DNA of 64,000 nt from Consotaella salsifontis (GTDB lineage Bacteria > Pseudomonadota > Alphaproteobacteria > Rhizobiales > Rhizobiaceae): assembly GCF_900167365.1 (NCBI RefSeq), contig NZ_FUXL01000008.1, positions 1 to 64,000 of the forward strand, read 5' to 3'. Position 1 is the first letter of the stretch. The number at the start of each line of letters is the position of its first letter. Below, one piece after another: positions 7,448-15,007 of the stretch. A program made the translations under genes and the position numbers. The notes under the pieces were generated by a model. The model searched no databases and was not told where the DNA came from. It worked only from the letters and a program-made list of their open reading frames with translations.

Positions 7448-8379
7448 GCGGCTGCCCTCATCCCAATCCCGCGAAGATCCACCACCGCCACATGCGGCAG
7501 GCCGTCACCGGCCAAAATGTCTCGCAACGCCGATTGCATCCGCTCGTGGTGAGCCTCGATCAACGTCTTGTCGCCAACCATCACGTCGTTGCGCCATCCG
7601 CCGTCGCGCGCCTTCTCGGCGAGCGGCCGGTCGATCACGATGTACCGCACACCAGCCCCAGCCGGCGCGAGAGCCACGCACGCCAGACGATCGCGTCGCC
7701 GTAGGTTGGTCGCGTCGATAGTAACCGGCAGACCGCTGTCGAGCCGCGCCTTAGCGATGCGATGCAGTGCCGTAAAAACGTCGTCATTGCGCGATTGGTC
7801 GGCGATGGACCCGGTGTAGTCGTAGCGGAGAAGATCGCTCGACAAGTATCCGGCCATGTCGCGAGCATAGCTCGTCTTCCCTGCCCCGCTCGGCCCCACC
7901 ATAACGGTGAGCAGCGGGTTGCAAACCGGCGCGATAATGCGGCGATCGCCATCCCAATCGGCCACGACTTGAAAACACGGCACGCCCTCGGCGCGCCACA
8001 TATCGACGATCCGTTGCCGGTCGTCATAGACGAGATCGGGTCGACAGTATTCTTGATTGAGCCAGAATCGCTTGAGCTCGACATCTGGCGTATTGTCCCA
8101 TATCGCCCGCATGTGTCGGAGTAAGGACGGGTCGATCCCAACAGACGCGAGCCATGATTTCGTTTCGTCGCGAACGATGGCCGACCTGGCCGACCAGATC
8201 TCGACACGATGACCGGCGGCGATGTGCGCACGCAAACTGTCGATGACATGCGGCACCGGCAGATCGTCGACGCACGCTTTGAAGAATGCATCCCAATCAG
8301 GCTTGCGCGTGCCTCGCACGAAGTGGACGCGATGGCCGATATTGGCGATCGTGCCGTCGAGATCGAATATGACGAACAC
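7444..8379 (-). CDS. Polynucleotide 3'-phosphatase / 5'-kinase (Pnkp), phosphatase first
   Basis: The protein (311 residues) is a two-domain RNA end-healing enzyme. Residues 1-145 form a HAD phosphatase with DLDGT (6-10), WSAR (about 62-65), and YDDRQRIVDMWR (118-129), closely like the C-terminal domain of T4 Pnkp. Residues about 155-311 form a P-loop kinase with GPSGAGKTS (162-170), a D-x-x-x-R pair in SSDLLRYDY, and TIDATNLRRRDR. It would remove 3' or 2',3'-cyclic phosphates and phosphorylate 5'-OH ends before the ligase acts. T4 has the opposite order, kinase then phosphatase. I chose GTG 8379 because AGGAGAG lies just upstream; the longer TTG frame would overlap that site. Confidence 0.9.
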   Translation of the reverse strand: MFVIFDLDGTIANIGHRVHFVRGTRKPDWDAFFKACVDDLPVPHVIDSLRAHIAAGHRVEIWSARSAIVRDETKSWLASVGIDPSLLRHMRAIWDNTPDVELKRFWLNQEYCRPDLVYDDRQRIVDMWRAEGVPCFQVVADWDGDRRIIAPVCNPLLTVMVGPSGAGKTSYARDMAGYLSSDLLRYDYTGSIADQSRNDDVFTALHRIAKARLDSGLPVTIDATNLRRRDRLACVALAPAGAGVRYIVIDRPLAEKARDGGWRNDVMVGDKTLIEAHHERMQSALRDILAGDGLPHVAVVDLRGIGMRAAA

Positions 8380-8424
8380 CGGTGCTCTCCTCAGTGGCAA
8401 TGGGGTGGCGATTTCCTTACCCTA

Positions 8425-8443
8425 TTACAATTTCACCATTTCG
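8425..8443. promoter_or_regulatory. Operator-like site before the RNA-repair genes
   Basis: TTACAATTTCACCATTTCG reads GGTGAAATTGTAA on the minus strand, an 8-of-10 match to the GTAAAATGGT operator core. It lies in the short gap between the helicase stop and the Pnkp start, where a separate repressed promoter for the RNA-repair pair could act. Confidence 0.35.
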
Positions 8444-8447
8444 TCAA

Positions 8448-10160
8448 TCAAAATGGTATCTCGTCAGCATCGTTCCACGGTACGTTGTCGTTTGCCGCGT
8501 CGTCGCCGACGACGCGCGCGCCTGGTCTATGCCCCTTGACATCGGGATATTTGCTCGACTGAGAGTAATCGAGCTGGATCTCGGCCGTTGGCAGAAGTTC
8601 GCCTTGCCTGCTCAGCCATTCGTCAACCGCCGTCGGGCAAGGCAATGCGCCGCCATGCTGACGCCAGAAGCGGTCAGCCTTGGTCTTCGGGAACTGCCGG
8701 CTGCGCGGGTTGGGATGCTCCATGTGCTGAGGGCACACCCACTCGTTTACCGTCTTCATTCCCACCATGTACGTGACCTTCACGCTTGGCGGGTTGCTCT
8801 CGATCTTGGGTGGGTGAAATCTGAAAGTGCGAGACTTGACGGTCGCCCACGCCGCGCCCTCGGTCGAAAGCACCGGCACATATTCGGCCTCGCGCGAAAG
8901 CTTCTCCTCCTTCTCCGGCTCGGGGAAGATGAAGCCGCAGTCAACGCACACCCTCGCGCTGGCGTGGTTGATCGAGCCGCATCCACATCTGCCGGTCGGA
9001 TCGGTTCCGTCACGCGGGCAAAGCCGTACAGGCGCTTCGCCGGTGCCGCTGCGCGGCGCGCTTGGCGTCACCGCATCGATCGGCCCATGCTTGGAGACGT
9101 TGCCGGCGAAATCCAGCACAAGGCAGTTCTCCTTCCCTGGCGCCAGCCTGAGGCCGCGCCCGATCATCTGGACGTACAGGCTCGCCGAGAGGGTCGGGCG
9201 CATCATCGCGAGCAAGTCGATTCCAGGGATGTTCGTGCCGGTCGTCATCACGGCGTTATTGGTCACGGCCCTGATGCGTCCCGCCTTGAACTCTTCCAGG
9301 ATGCGGCGGCGCTCATCCGATGGCGTCTCGCCGGCAACCGTCTCGCAGCTGATGCCGCGCGACCTGATCTCATCGCGAACGTGATATGCGTGCTCAAGTC
9401 CAGAGCAGAAAAGCAACCACGTTTTGCGGTCGTGGCCATAAGCGCAGACTTCGTCGATTGCCGCCCGCGTCACCTCAAACTTATCGACGGCGGCCTGCAG
9501 CGCATTCTGCTTATAGTCGCCGCCGAGCTTGCCGACGCCGGTCAGATCGTATCTGGTGGCCATGCCTTTGCTGATCGGGCGAGACAGCCATTTTTCCTCG
9601 ATCATCTCGCCGATCGGCTTTTCATAGGCGATGGCGTCGAAGATTGCGCCATCGCCCTCCGTGAGCAGCCCTTCGCCGAGCCGAAATGGCGTGGCCGTCA
9701 TGCCGACCAACCGCAAATCCTGGTTGATGGACCGCAGACCTGCGAGCAGCTGGCCATATTGCGTCTCGGCGTTACGCGGCAAGAGATGGGCTTCATCGAC
9801 CATGACGAGATCGAAATGGCCGAGATTCGTCGCCTTGCGCGAGATCGTTTGAACTCCGGCGAAGAGGATCTGCGCATGGGCATCCCGGCGGCCGAGCCCG
9901 GCAGAGTAGATGCCGGCTGGCGCCAGTGGCCAGATGCCGACAAGCTCGCGGTAGTTGCTCTCGATCAGCTCCTTGACGTGCGTCACTATCATGATGCGCA
10001 TGTCTGGATAATCGCGGATGAGCTCCTGGCAAATCGTGGCCAGGATGAGGCTCTTCCCGCCGCCAGTCGGCACGACGATGAGCGGCGAACCGCCTTCCCG
10101 ACCCCAATAGTCATAGAGGGCATCGATGGCGTCTCGCTGGTAGTCTCGCAGCTTGAGCAT
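8448..10160 (-). CDS. DEAH-box SF2 helicase with zinc ribbon and SSB-like tail
   Basis: This 570-residue helicase has Walker A VPTGGGKS (30-37), DEAH (122-125), motif III GMTATP (about 151-156) and motif VI QMIGRGLRLAPGK (about 350). A cysteine-rich zinc ribbon follows near residue 395 (GRCGCGS, CVDCGF). The last residues, NDADEIPF, match the acidic, Phe-ended tip of bacterial SSB (DDIPF type), which recruits repair and replication proteins. ATG 10160 overlaps the TAA of the upstream gene (TAATG), so I prefer it to the longer frame. Phage helicases of this type act in replication restart or recombination. The C-terminal tail also has an ANDN tetrapeptide. Confidence 0.88.
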   Translation of the reverse strand: MLKLRDYQRDAIDALYDYWGREGGSPLIVVPTGGGKSLILATICQELIRDYPDMRIMIVTHVKELIESNYRELVGIWPLAPAGIYSAGLGRRDAHAQILFAGVQTISRKATNLGHFDLVMVDEAHLLPRNAETQYGQLLAGLRSINQDLRLVGMTATPFRLGEGLLTEGDGAIFDAIAYEKPIGEMIEEKWLSRPISKGMATRYDLTGVGKLGGDYKQNALQAAVDKFEVTRAAIDEVCAYGHDRKTWLLFCSGLEHAYHVRDEIRSRGISCETVAGETPSDERRRILEEFKAGRIRAVTNNAVMTTGTNIPGIDLLAMMRPTLSASLYVQMIGRGLRLAPGKENCLVLDFAGNVSKHGPIDAVTPSAPRSGTGEAPVRLCPRDGTDPTGRCGCGSINHASARVCVDCGFIFPEPEKEEKLSREAEYVPVLSTEGAAWATVKSRTFRFHPPKIESNPPSVKVTYMVGMKTVNEWVCPQHMEHPNPRSRQFPKTKADRFWRQHGGALPCPTAVDEWLSRQGELLPTAEIQLDYSQSSKYPDVKGHRPGARVVGDDAANDNVPWNDADEIPF

Positions 10161-10504
10161 TATTCGCCCCCTGCCTCGATACGCGCCATGAACTGATCGA
10201 AGTGCTCGCTCTCGCGCCGGCCTTCGCGCCACATGCGCAGGTACTCAGTGCGCGCGATCAAAAAATCTGGATCGTCGCGGCGGCTGTTGAAATAACGCGC
10301 GAGCGTCCGACGCCTGCGGGCGCGGTGCGCTGCCGCCCACTCTGGATCTTTTGACGCTTTCTCGCGCTCTCGCTCTTTGCGGCGCCTTGCGATGGCCGCC
10401 CGCTCATCTGGCGTCATCGCCGCATATCGCCTGGCCATCCGCTCGCGCGTAGCGGCACGCTCGCGCTCGCGGTGTGCATCGGAATATCCACTGCGATCGG
10501 CCAT
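10160..10504 (-). CDS. Small Arg-rich phage protein
   Basis: A 114-residue, highly basic and helical protein full of Arg/Ala/Glu (HRERERAATRERMARRYAAM, ARRRKEREREKASKD). The composition suggests a coiled coil or nucleic-acid contact. Its start overlaps the stop of the sigma-like gene (ATGA) and its stop overlaps the helicase start. No family is recognised; similar Arg-rich ORFs near phage nucleases exist, but I cannot assign a function. Confidence 0.6.
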   Translation of the reverse strand: MADRSGYSDAHRERERAATRERMARRYAAMTPDERAAIARRRKEREREKASKDPEWAAAHRARRRRTLARYFNSRRDDPDFLIARTEYLRMWREGRRESEHFDQFMARIEAGGE

Positions 10505-11004
10505 CAGGAGGCCATCCCAATCAGCCGGCGGCGCTCCTGCTTAATGACATAGCGAACGCGCGTCGGCGCCGTGCCATGCCTGTCGGCTATTTCTGCGTAG
10601 TGATCACCCATGGCCGACGCCATGAGCATGTCTCCGGGCACCCCCGACGATCGGCCCGCGATGATCGAAAGGTCTGCCGCTGCCTCTTGCGCTGGATTGA
10701 TCGAGACGACAGTGGCTATGGCGTCATCCATGCTGATTGTCGTGATGGATTTGCGCCGCCGCTGGTTAGACGCGATCCCCCGCATGGTCACGGATAACCA
10801 CGCCCAAAAACCGATATCCGTCGGGGAGCCGCGGAAATTCACCCACCGCTCACAGACGAGCGCGACCGTGTCGTTGACCAGATCATCGGCGTTGTGCGGG
10901 GCGATCCGCTTGGCCAGCCGCCGCAGGCCGGGCAAATAGGCGACAAGGCGATTGTCAAACTCGGCGGGTCGATCTGATGGGATGTTGTCGTTGGCGCTGA
11001 TCAT
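10504..11004 (-). CDS. Phage-encoded sigma-70/ECF-like factor
   Basis: The 166-residue product resembles an ECF sigma factor. Residues about 17-75 look like region 2: a helix with LPGLRRLAKRIAPHNADDLVNDTVALVCERW, then the FWAWLSVTMRGIASNQRRR stretch. Residues about 125-160 look like a region 4 helix-turn-helix (YAEIADRHGTAPTRVRYVIKQERRRL). ATG 11004 overlaps the nuclease stop (ATGA) and is preceded by GAGAGGGAAAG, so I use it instead of the longer frame. It may direct host RNA polymerase to late or middle phage promoters. The N-terminus begins MISANDN, another ANDN copy. The sigma assignment rests on pattern only. Confidence 0.65.
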   Translation of the reverse strand: MISANDNIPSDRPAEFDNRLVAYLPGLRRLAKRIAPHNADDLVNDTVALVCERWVNFRGSPTDIGFWAWLSVTMRGIASNQRRRKSITTISMDDAIATVVSINPAQEAAADLSIIAGRSSGVPGDMLMASAMGDHYAEIADRHGTAPTRVRYVIKQERRRLIGMAS

Positions 11005-11930
11005 GACTTTCCCTCTCCGTCCACCCACGTCTCACCGTTGCGAAGGCGGTATGTGATGGTCTCGGATTCTTCGTTGACGTCGACTTGTTCGCCGGGCACG
11101 AGCGAGGGGATAAAAAGGTGGGCCTCGCATGCAACCTTCTGCTCATCGAATGAAAGCGGCTTGGCCCACCGCGCACATGACCAGTGTGCGTCTCCGCACG
11201 TCTCCGGCGTCGAGTGAATGCACGACCGGCACGTCACGCGTGGCCACGCGCCATCGTGGCAGGCAGATCGATGCTTGCAGAACAGGCACGGCGGGATGTC
11301 CGGGTTGTCGCTGACACGCGATGGCGGCTCTGGCGTGTTGATGATGCGATCGAGACGCGCCAACAGCCGCAGCGTGAATTCGGCGTCATAGGTGATGCGC
11401 TCGGCATAGAGGGTGTCGTCGTTCTTGCAGCTGACGAGGTATAGGCACCGCGACAGGCCAAAGGCGTGCATTCCAAGCTGGCACTGGCCAAAATGGAGAG
11501 GCTTCGCCTTCTGGCATCCGTGCTTGATGATCTCCTTCATGCCCTTCTCGTTGGAGCTCTTGAACTCCAGCAAGTGCTCGGTCTTCGGCGCCTCCGGCAG
11601 ACCAGTGACCTTGCCGTCGCACTTGCCACGGACGTGGGAACCGACGAGGCGGATGCGGTCTTGCTGACCGTAAACATCGACGCCGATCCGCCGCAGATCA
11701 TCGACGAGACGATCCTCTTCGATGTTGCCGGTCTCAAAGAGGCGCAGCTGGCGGCCGTGGTGCTTTTCAAGTGGCGATGCCCACCGGAAAGAGTACCAGA
11801 GCTGCCGATCGCATTCGGCGTTGGCCTCGCCGACCGATATGCCCAGGCTGTCCCATGATTCGGCCGCCGCCTCGTAGGCCGCGTAGATCGCGCGTACTGT
11901 CGAAGCCTGCGGCTTGGGAAGCGGGGCCAT
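11001..11930 (-). CDS. PD-(D/E)XK nuclease with Cas4/AddB-like Fe-S cysteines
   Basis: This 309-residue protein carries the core PD-(D/E)XK residues: Asp105 in GKCDGKV, the E-x-K pair in LLEFKSS (Glu122, Lys124), and Gln in FGQCQLGMHAFG (about 149-151). A cysteine near the N-terminus (Cys40, ECDRQLWY) and a C-terminal CLFCKHRSAC group (215, 218, 224) match the 4Fe-4S arrangement of Cas4 and AddB nucleases. A further cluster CRSC ... C ... C follows at 234-252. It probably makes single-stranded ends for the Sak4-like recombinase. The stop overlaps the sigma-like gene and the start overlaps the upstream TAA. Confidence 0.82.
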   Translation of the reverse strand: MAPLPKPQASTVRAIYAAYEAAAESWDSLGISVGEANAECDRQLWYSFRWASPLEKHHGRQLRLFETGNIEEDRLVDDLRRIGVDVYGQQDRIRLVGSHVRGKCDGKVTGLPEAPKTEHLLEFKSSNEKGMKEIIKHGCQKAKPLHFGQCQLGMHAFGLSRCLYLVSCKNDDTLYAERITYDAEFTLRLLARLDRIINTPEPPSRVSDNPDIPPCLFCKHRSACHDGAWPRVTCRSCIHSTPETCGDAHWSCARWAKPLSFDEQKVACEAHLFIPSLVPGEQVDVNEESETITYRLRNGETWVDGEGKS

Positions 11931-12199
11931 TAAGGCCGCCCCCGCTTCTCCTGCATCGCCGCTTGATAGGCGTGTTCGGCCGCAGACGAATCCATAAACT
12001 TCGGCGCGAACTCGCGATCAAGAGCAATGATGGCGTCATCGATCCGCCCCGCCCTTAAGTCTGCAATGGCGTCAATGACGACGGCGTCATTCCGGAGGTT
12101 GTAGCCACGGCGCGCAGCGGCGGAGACCAATTCGTCAGTGGTCATCTCCCGGATAATGTTGCTGAGCTTCGTGTTGATCGAGATGTAGCGGTCGCCCAT
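11930..12199 (-). CDS. Small phage protein, unknown
   Basis: An 89-residue protein starting at ATG 12199, chosen over the longer frame because GAGGG lies eight bases upstream and the clamp gene ends just before it. It is helical (TKLSNIIREMTTDELVSAAARRGY, IDAIADLRAGRIDDAIIAL). No family is recognised. It lies between the sliding clamp and the nuclease and overlaps the latter's start (TAATG), so it is part of the replication-recombination block. Confidence 0.6.
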   Translation of the reverse strand: MGDRYISINTKLSNIIREMTTDELVSAAARRGYNLRNDAVVIDAIADLRAGRIDDAIIALDREFAPKFMDSSAAEHAYQAAMQEKRGRP

Positions 12200-12201
12200 C
12201 T

Positions 12202-13269
12202 TCACACCCTCATCGGCATGAGGACGCCGAGCCATTCCGGATCGGCCTGGCTGGTGAAGAGTGCTGGCGCTCCACCGTCGTCGAGCGCAATCTGAACGGG
12301 TCCTTCGGGAGCCGCGGCCAGCATCTCGCTCAGATACCGACTGGAAAAACCAATGCCGATCTCACTACCGCTGAATGCGATCGCGATCGCGTCCTCGGCG
12401 TCTCCGTCACCATGAGACGACAGAGCGCATTCATCGGATGCGAACGCGAGCTTAATGCCGCTCCCTTGTTGCTTTGACACCACCGAGACGCGATCGACCG
12501 CGGCGACGAGGTCGTCACGATCGACGGTTGCCACGCTCTCATTGTTGCGCGGGATAACGCGCTTGAAGTCAGGGTATGTCCCGTCGACCAGCCGCGAAGT
12601 GATGATGGTGCTGCCGGATGTCAGCCGAATCCTGGATTCGCTGACCGCAACGGTAATCCTCCCCTTCGGGATGAGCTTCAGCGTCTCGCGCGGGACAATG
12701 ATCCCGGCGGACAGAACGCCTGGCGCAATCTCGCCGGCGGCAATCGCGTTGCGAGCCAGGCGGTGGCCGTCAGTTCCAACCGTGACGATCTTGCCTTCGT
12801 CGTGGTGAAGCAGCACGCCGTTGAGGTAAAAGCGGGTTGAATCCGTCGAGACCGCGAACGCCACCGGCGCGATCAAAGCCGCGAGGTCGATCTCGAATTC
12901 AGCGTCGAATTGCTGATCCGCGATATCCGGGAAATCCTCGGCAGGAAACGTCGGCAGCTTGTACCGGCTTCTGCCGGACTTCAGAATGAGCTGCGAATCC
13001 TTCAGCTCCAGGGTGATGGTCTCCGACGAGACCTTGCGCACGGCATCGGTGAGTGTCTTCGCGCTGACACAGACGGCGCCAGGTTCGCACTCAAGCGCGA
13101 TTGAATTCTTGATTTCCACGTTCAGATCGGTTGATCTGATTTCCAATCCTTGGAAAGTCGCATTCAGAAGCACCGTCGCAAGGATTGGAATGGTGTTTCT
13201 CGACTGGACAACCAAAGAATTCGATGTTAACAGACGCATGAATTCGGTGCGCTCTATCTCAATTCGCAT
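12202..13269 (-). CDS. dnaN: Bacterial-type DNA polymerase III beta sliding clamp (phage copy)
   Basis: The 355-residue product aligns along its whole length with DnaN: N-terminal MRIEIERTEFMRLL, domain 1 SRNTIPILATVLLNA, the TDGHRLA segment (about residue 167-173), a domain 3 YLSEMLAAAPEGPVQIALDD, and the canonical end VLMPMRV. Clamps form ring dimers that tether polymerases and bind many partners through short clamp-binding motifs. It is slightly shorter than the usual 366-372. It lies inside the prophage recombination block, so it is a phage copy separate from the host gene. No phage DNA polymerase is visible here, suggesting that it serves host polymerase or recruits phage partners. The leader carries GGTCTAGCGG, shared with the DUF669 gene. 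Confidence 0.93.
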   Translation of the reverse strand: MRIEIERTEFMRLLTSNSLVVQSRNTIPILATVLLNATFQGLEIRSTDLNVEIKNSIALECEPGAVCVSAKTLTDAVRKVSSETITLELKDSQLILKSGRSRYKLPTFPAEDFPDIADQQFDAEFEIDLAALIAPVAFAVSTDSTRFYLNGVLLHHDEGKIVTVGTDGHRLARNAIAAGEIAPGVLSAGIIVPRETLKLIPKGRITVAVSESRIRLTSGSTIITSRLVDGTYPDFKRVIPRNNESVATVDRDDLVAAVDRVSVVSKQQGSGIKLAFASDECALSSHGDGDAEDAIAIAFSGSEIGIGFSSRYLSEMLAAAPEGPVQIALDDGGAPALFTSQADPEWLGVLMPMRV

Positions 13270-13282
13270 CGATTCTCCTCAG

Positions 13283-13292
13283 GGTCTAGCGG
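13283..13292 (-). repeat. Leader 10-mer copy 1 (before clamp gene)
   Basis: GGTCTAGCGG (CCGCTAGACC on the coding strand) lies 14 bases before the clamp ATG. An identical 10-mer lies 12 bases before the DUF669 gene. It overlaps the region where ribosomes or an RNA-binding regulator would bind. Confidence 0.45.
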
Positions 13293-13398
13293 CCCTATGT
13301 GGTGAGACGGGGTAGGTCGTGGTGGGCTGATCCGTCAGGAATACCGGGCGACGTTTCTCGTGGTGGGGAAGCGTCGCCCTTTCATTATGGGTGAATTG

Positions 13399-13992
13399 TC
13401 ACTTCCCCCATGGACGCTTCTTGGCCGGGCCTGATGAGGCACCCGCCTGCGCCGCGCGGCTGGCTGACTGACCATGGCGGGCCGGTGGTGTGGCGCCGCC
13501 ATGGCTTGAAGGTCGCTCAGCCGCAGGCGATGCTGCCTCAGGTTCAGGCACATTACCCTCATCGGGGTAGAAGTAGCGCTTCACCTCGGCGCGCGCCGGG
13601 TACCTTGGATTCCCGCTTTCGTCCTTCTCCTTGGAAGGCTTGCCGAGGCCGATCTTTACGACGTAGCTGCGGAAGTGCAGCTCCTCGCTGTCCTCAACCT
13701 CAACCACGCCGATGGCGCGGCAGAGCTGGGCGAACTGGCGCTGGCCGATCTCCTGCGCCTGCGGGTTGCTGTGTTCGAGGTTGAAGGTGTCGAAGAACTT
13801 TCGATCCTTGAACTCTTCGGGGCGGAGGACGACCGCCGTCGTCTTCAGGATCGTCCCGTTGCCTTTTGAGTTTTCCTTGACTTCGGAAGCCTCGATTTCG
13901 AGCTCGTAGATGCCATCGGGCAATTCATCGTACTGCCCATGCGAGTCGGTATCGTGCTCGCTGGCATCGAATTTTCTGCCAAGATTTGCCAT
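13399..13992 (-). CDS. DUF669 family phage protein (single-strand-binding-like)
   Basis: The 197-residue protein opens MANLGRKFDASEHDT and contains DGIYELEIEASEVKENSKGNG and YVVKIGLGKPSKEK, typical of the DUF669 family, which occurs next to phage recombinases and is thought to bind single-stranded DNA. The C-terminal 60 residues are low-complexity (Pro, Ala, Ser, Gly) and end in PAKKRPWGK. It lies between the Sak4-like gene and the clamp gene, the usual place for an annealing or recombination accessory. The binding function is inferred from context. Confidence 0.78.
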   Translation of the reverse strand: MANLGRKFDASEHDTDSHGQYDELPDGIYELEIEASEVKENSKGNGTILKTTAVVLRPEEFKDRKFFDTFNLEHSNPQAQEIGQRQFAQLCRAIGVVEVEDSEELHFRSYVVKIGLGKPSKEKDESGNPRYPARAEVKRYFYPDEGNVPEPEAASPAAERPSSHGGATPPARHGQSASRAAQAGASSGPAKKRPWGK

Positions 13993-14003
13993 TTTCTCTC
14001 TGT

Positions 14004-14013
14004 GGTCTAGCGG
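14004..14013 (-). repeat. Leader 10-mer copy 2 (before DUF669 gene)
   Basis: A second GGTCTAGCGG, followed upstream by several CCACCAC/GTGGTGG units up to about 14070. It lies 12 bases from the start codon, nearly the same spacing as before the clamp gene. The rest of the 14014-14175 gap shows no gene. Confidence 0.45.
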
Positions 14014-14175
14014 TGATTGTGGTGGTTCGTGGTGGGTGGATAGGCTGTGGTCTGGTGATCGTCGTGGTGGTTGATGGTGTCCTAAAGTCCGCCTTCCTTA
14101 TAGCAGCATGACCGTAGGTCACTTCGCGTTGCGCGCGTAAAAATCAAGTCACGGCTAACGATCTTTAGACGGCTG

Positions 14176-14946
14176 TTACTGGGCGCCAGTGGGATGGGGG
14201 AAGTGCTGGCAGAGCTTCGAGTAGCCCTCCCCCTTTCGGTATGGAATCACGTCCGGCATCCCGTACCGGTTCTTGGCCGTGAAGCCGGCGCGCTCGGCAA
14301 GATGGATCTGTCGCTCCTGCCCACCCTCGGCGTGCGCGACTTTTGTCTGCCGCGCCACTTCCTTTTCTTTGATGCTAATGCGGTAGTTCATGAAGGCGAC
14401 GATGTCGGCCTTTTCGCGCACGAGAGCATTCGCCCGCTTGTGTAGCTTGATCCCATATCTGCTGTATGGATCGCTGATCGGACTGTCGAAGCGCACAATC
14501 TCGGGGTGCGCCAGTTGCACGACAGCAACACCCCTCGATTTCAGCGCCAGCACAGCCGACAGGTACTCCAACCATTCGGTATCGGCCTCGACATACCCCT
14601 TGCCGAATCCGGGCTCCTCGATCGACGATACGCCAAGCCGGCGGCACGTGGCCTGCCAGACGAGATTTTCCAGGCCGTCGAGGCTATCGACGATGGCGGT
14701 CTTGCGGTCGTGCTCCTCCGTGAGAAGCTCGGCGAAAAGATTGAGCAGATCGTCGAAACTCTCGATCGTTCCCGGTGTTGGCATCTCGATATCCGACGGC
14801 GGCTCCTCGCCTTCCGTCGGCAGGTAGATCGGATCGGGGAACTCGGCGGCAAGTGATGTCTTGCCGACACCATCGACACCGTAGATCAGGAACACGGGCG
14901 GCTTGTCGCTTTTGGTGGTCTTCATTCCGGCAAGGCTGATGGCCAT
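14176..14946 (-). CDS. Sak4-like RecA-fold ATPase (phage recombinase)
   Basis: This 256-residue AAA/RecA-type ATPase has Walker A YGVDGVGKTSLA (about 23-34) and Walker B AIVDSLDGLENL (about 84-95). The central part ends VVQLAHPEIVRFD. It matches the small, single-domain Sak4 recombinases of phages, which work with DUF669/SSB-like partners, exactly as placed here. The start ATG 14946 lies after AAGAGGGC. Another ATPase of the AAA_24 group with a different job cannot be excluded, but the neighbours favour recombination. Confidence 0.82.
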   Translation of the reverse strand: MAISLAGMKTTKSDKPPVFLIYGVDGVGKTSLAAEFPDPIYLPTEGEEPPSDIEMPTPGTIESFDDLLNLFAELLTEEHDRKTAIVDSLDGLENLVWQATCRRLGVSSIEEPGFGKGYVEADTEWLEYLSAVLALKSRGVAVVQLAHPEIVRFDSPISDPYSRYGIKLHKRANALVREKADIVAFMNYRISIKEKEVARQTKVAHAEGGQERQIHLAERAGFTAKNRYGMPDVIPYRKGEGYSKLCQHFPHPTGAQ

Positions 14947-15007
14947 GATGCCCTCTTGATTGGCTCTCGTAGTGGACTTTACGCCGGCACCGGCGAGCGG
15001 GGATAAG

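Noticed and set aside
8382-10196. Rightward open frame of about 600 codons opposite the DEAH helicase
   Set aside because: The leftward frame has all helicase motifs; the opposite frame is low-complexity and has no recognisable domain.
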